Assembly: GCA_036732005.1 (NCBI GenBank)
Contig: DAINDF010000001.1
Span: forward strand, 620,001-684,000
Length of the DNA: 64,000 nucleotides
Direction: 5' to 3'
Source: UBA1926 sp036732005
GTDB taxonomy: Bacteria > Planctomycetota > Phycisphaerae > Phycisphaerales > UBA1924
This document shows, piece after piece, positions 63,757-64,000 of the stretch; the first letter of the stretch is position 1; each line of letters starts with the position of its first letter. The position numbers were made by a program, and so were the translations under genes. The notes beneath the pieces were generated by a model that was given only the letters and a program-made list of their open reading frames with translations, did not search any database and was not told where the DNA came from.

Positions 63757-64000
63757 GGTCTTGTCTCTCCGTCTCGTGTCGGAATTGCGTCTCTGCCTGC
63801 CCGGAGCCACCCCGGCCCGGACCGTCTCCTCGCCACGGTTTCCCGTGGAGCGTAAGTGTAGCGAAGAACAGGGCCCGTTCGAGCCCTGGGGCGCAAAGAT
63901 TGGGTTCAGAAATCCGAACAGGATACGATCTCGACATAGGGCCTGTTGGGCAGACAACTGCCACGCACCGTCATCCGAGCAACCGAATCCCGCCGAGCGC
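63757..64000 (-). other. Upstream region of the lamin-tail gene, no gene seen
   Basis: No convincing coding frame. On the minus strand a TACACT hexamer near 63855 could serve the gene at 63756, with a ~90-base leader that contains a small CACGG/CCGTG hairpin. The rest is a mixed-GC region that may belong to a gene beyond the window. Confidence 0.35.

Overview
The window is a GC-rich, gene-dense bacterial chromosome segment. It contains no insertion sequence, prophage, CRISPR array or integrase that I can see. Several features point to a planctomycete, most likely of the Phycisphaerae type, with moderate confidence. Two exported proteins end in PEP-CTERM-like tails (Pro-Ala-Pro, a hydrophobic stretch, an Arg cluster). 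There are lamin-tail-domain surface proteins, a small Hc1-type histone, a serine/threonine kinase with a TPR tail, a cytochrome-free peptide-eating gene set, and a very strong codon bias to G/C.

Layout. 1-8724 (minus strand): a truncated 2-oxoacid:ferredoxin oxidoreductase alpha subunit, a membrane coiled-coil pair, then a run of histidine-phosphatase-like protein, accD, lnt and a HEAT-repeat lipoprotein, headed by rpe. 8784-17713 (mostly plus): UDP-sugar pyrophosphorylase, hydrolase, TlpA-like thioredoxin, Atg22-like MFS, accA, a DksA-like protein with a histone-like tail, and lspA; proC is on the minus strand. 17736-25125: a membrane TPR-like protein, cupin, MBL hydrolase, POT peptide transporter, then a nucleoside group (uridine-kinase-like, CNT transporter, BtpA-like) and an aspartokinase-like pseudoenzyme. 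25150-25372 holds what looks like a complete transcription attenuator upstream of that pseudoenzyme: promoter, 28-residue leader ORF, antiterminator strand and an intrinsic terminator. 25506-29417: hrpA. 29445-39782 (minus): Nramp-like transporter, a chain of overlapping genes (histone-like, FabZ-like, UvrC-like, mannose-6-phosphate isomerase broken by an amber codon, lipoprotein, rhodanese), an APH-type kinase, rsmA with a HAD phosphatase, and a diguanylate cyclase pair. 39888-49374 (minus): murG-ftsW, tRNA-Tyr, two Tat-exported phosphatases, an OPT transporter and a glycosyl-hydrolase-like protein. 49492-53645 (plus): citrate synthase, a zinc-ribbon membrane protein and a protein kinase. 53902-63756 (minus mostly): PEP-CTERM-like protein, prolyl oligopeptidase coupled to an ABC ATPase and a large membrane protein, an M20 dipeptidase, and two lamin-tail proteins.

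How the parts fit. POT and OPT transporters, the S9 peptidase and the M20 dipeptidase suggest growth on peptides. Lnt, LspA and several lipoproteins show lipoprotein maturation in a cell with an outer membrane. AccA/AccD serve fatty-acid synthesis. Expression is notable: at least 13 start codons have a TANNCT/TACAAT hexamer only 5-8 bases upstream and mostly no Shine-Dalgarno sequence, which suggests leaderless transcripts. A second class has the same hexamer 19-45 bases upstream plus a Shine-Dalgarno sequence. Within operons, ATGA and GTGA overlaps are common.

The items most worth checking are the attenuator at 25150-25372 with its pseudo-aspartokinase, the leaderless promoter pattern, the amber codon in the isomerase gene, and several enzymes that have lost catalytic residues (7221-7856, 24460-25125, 32740-33942).
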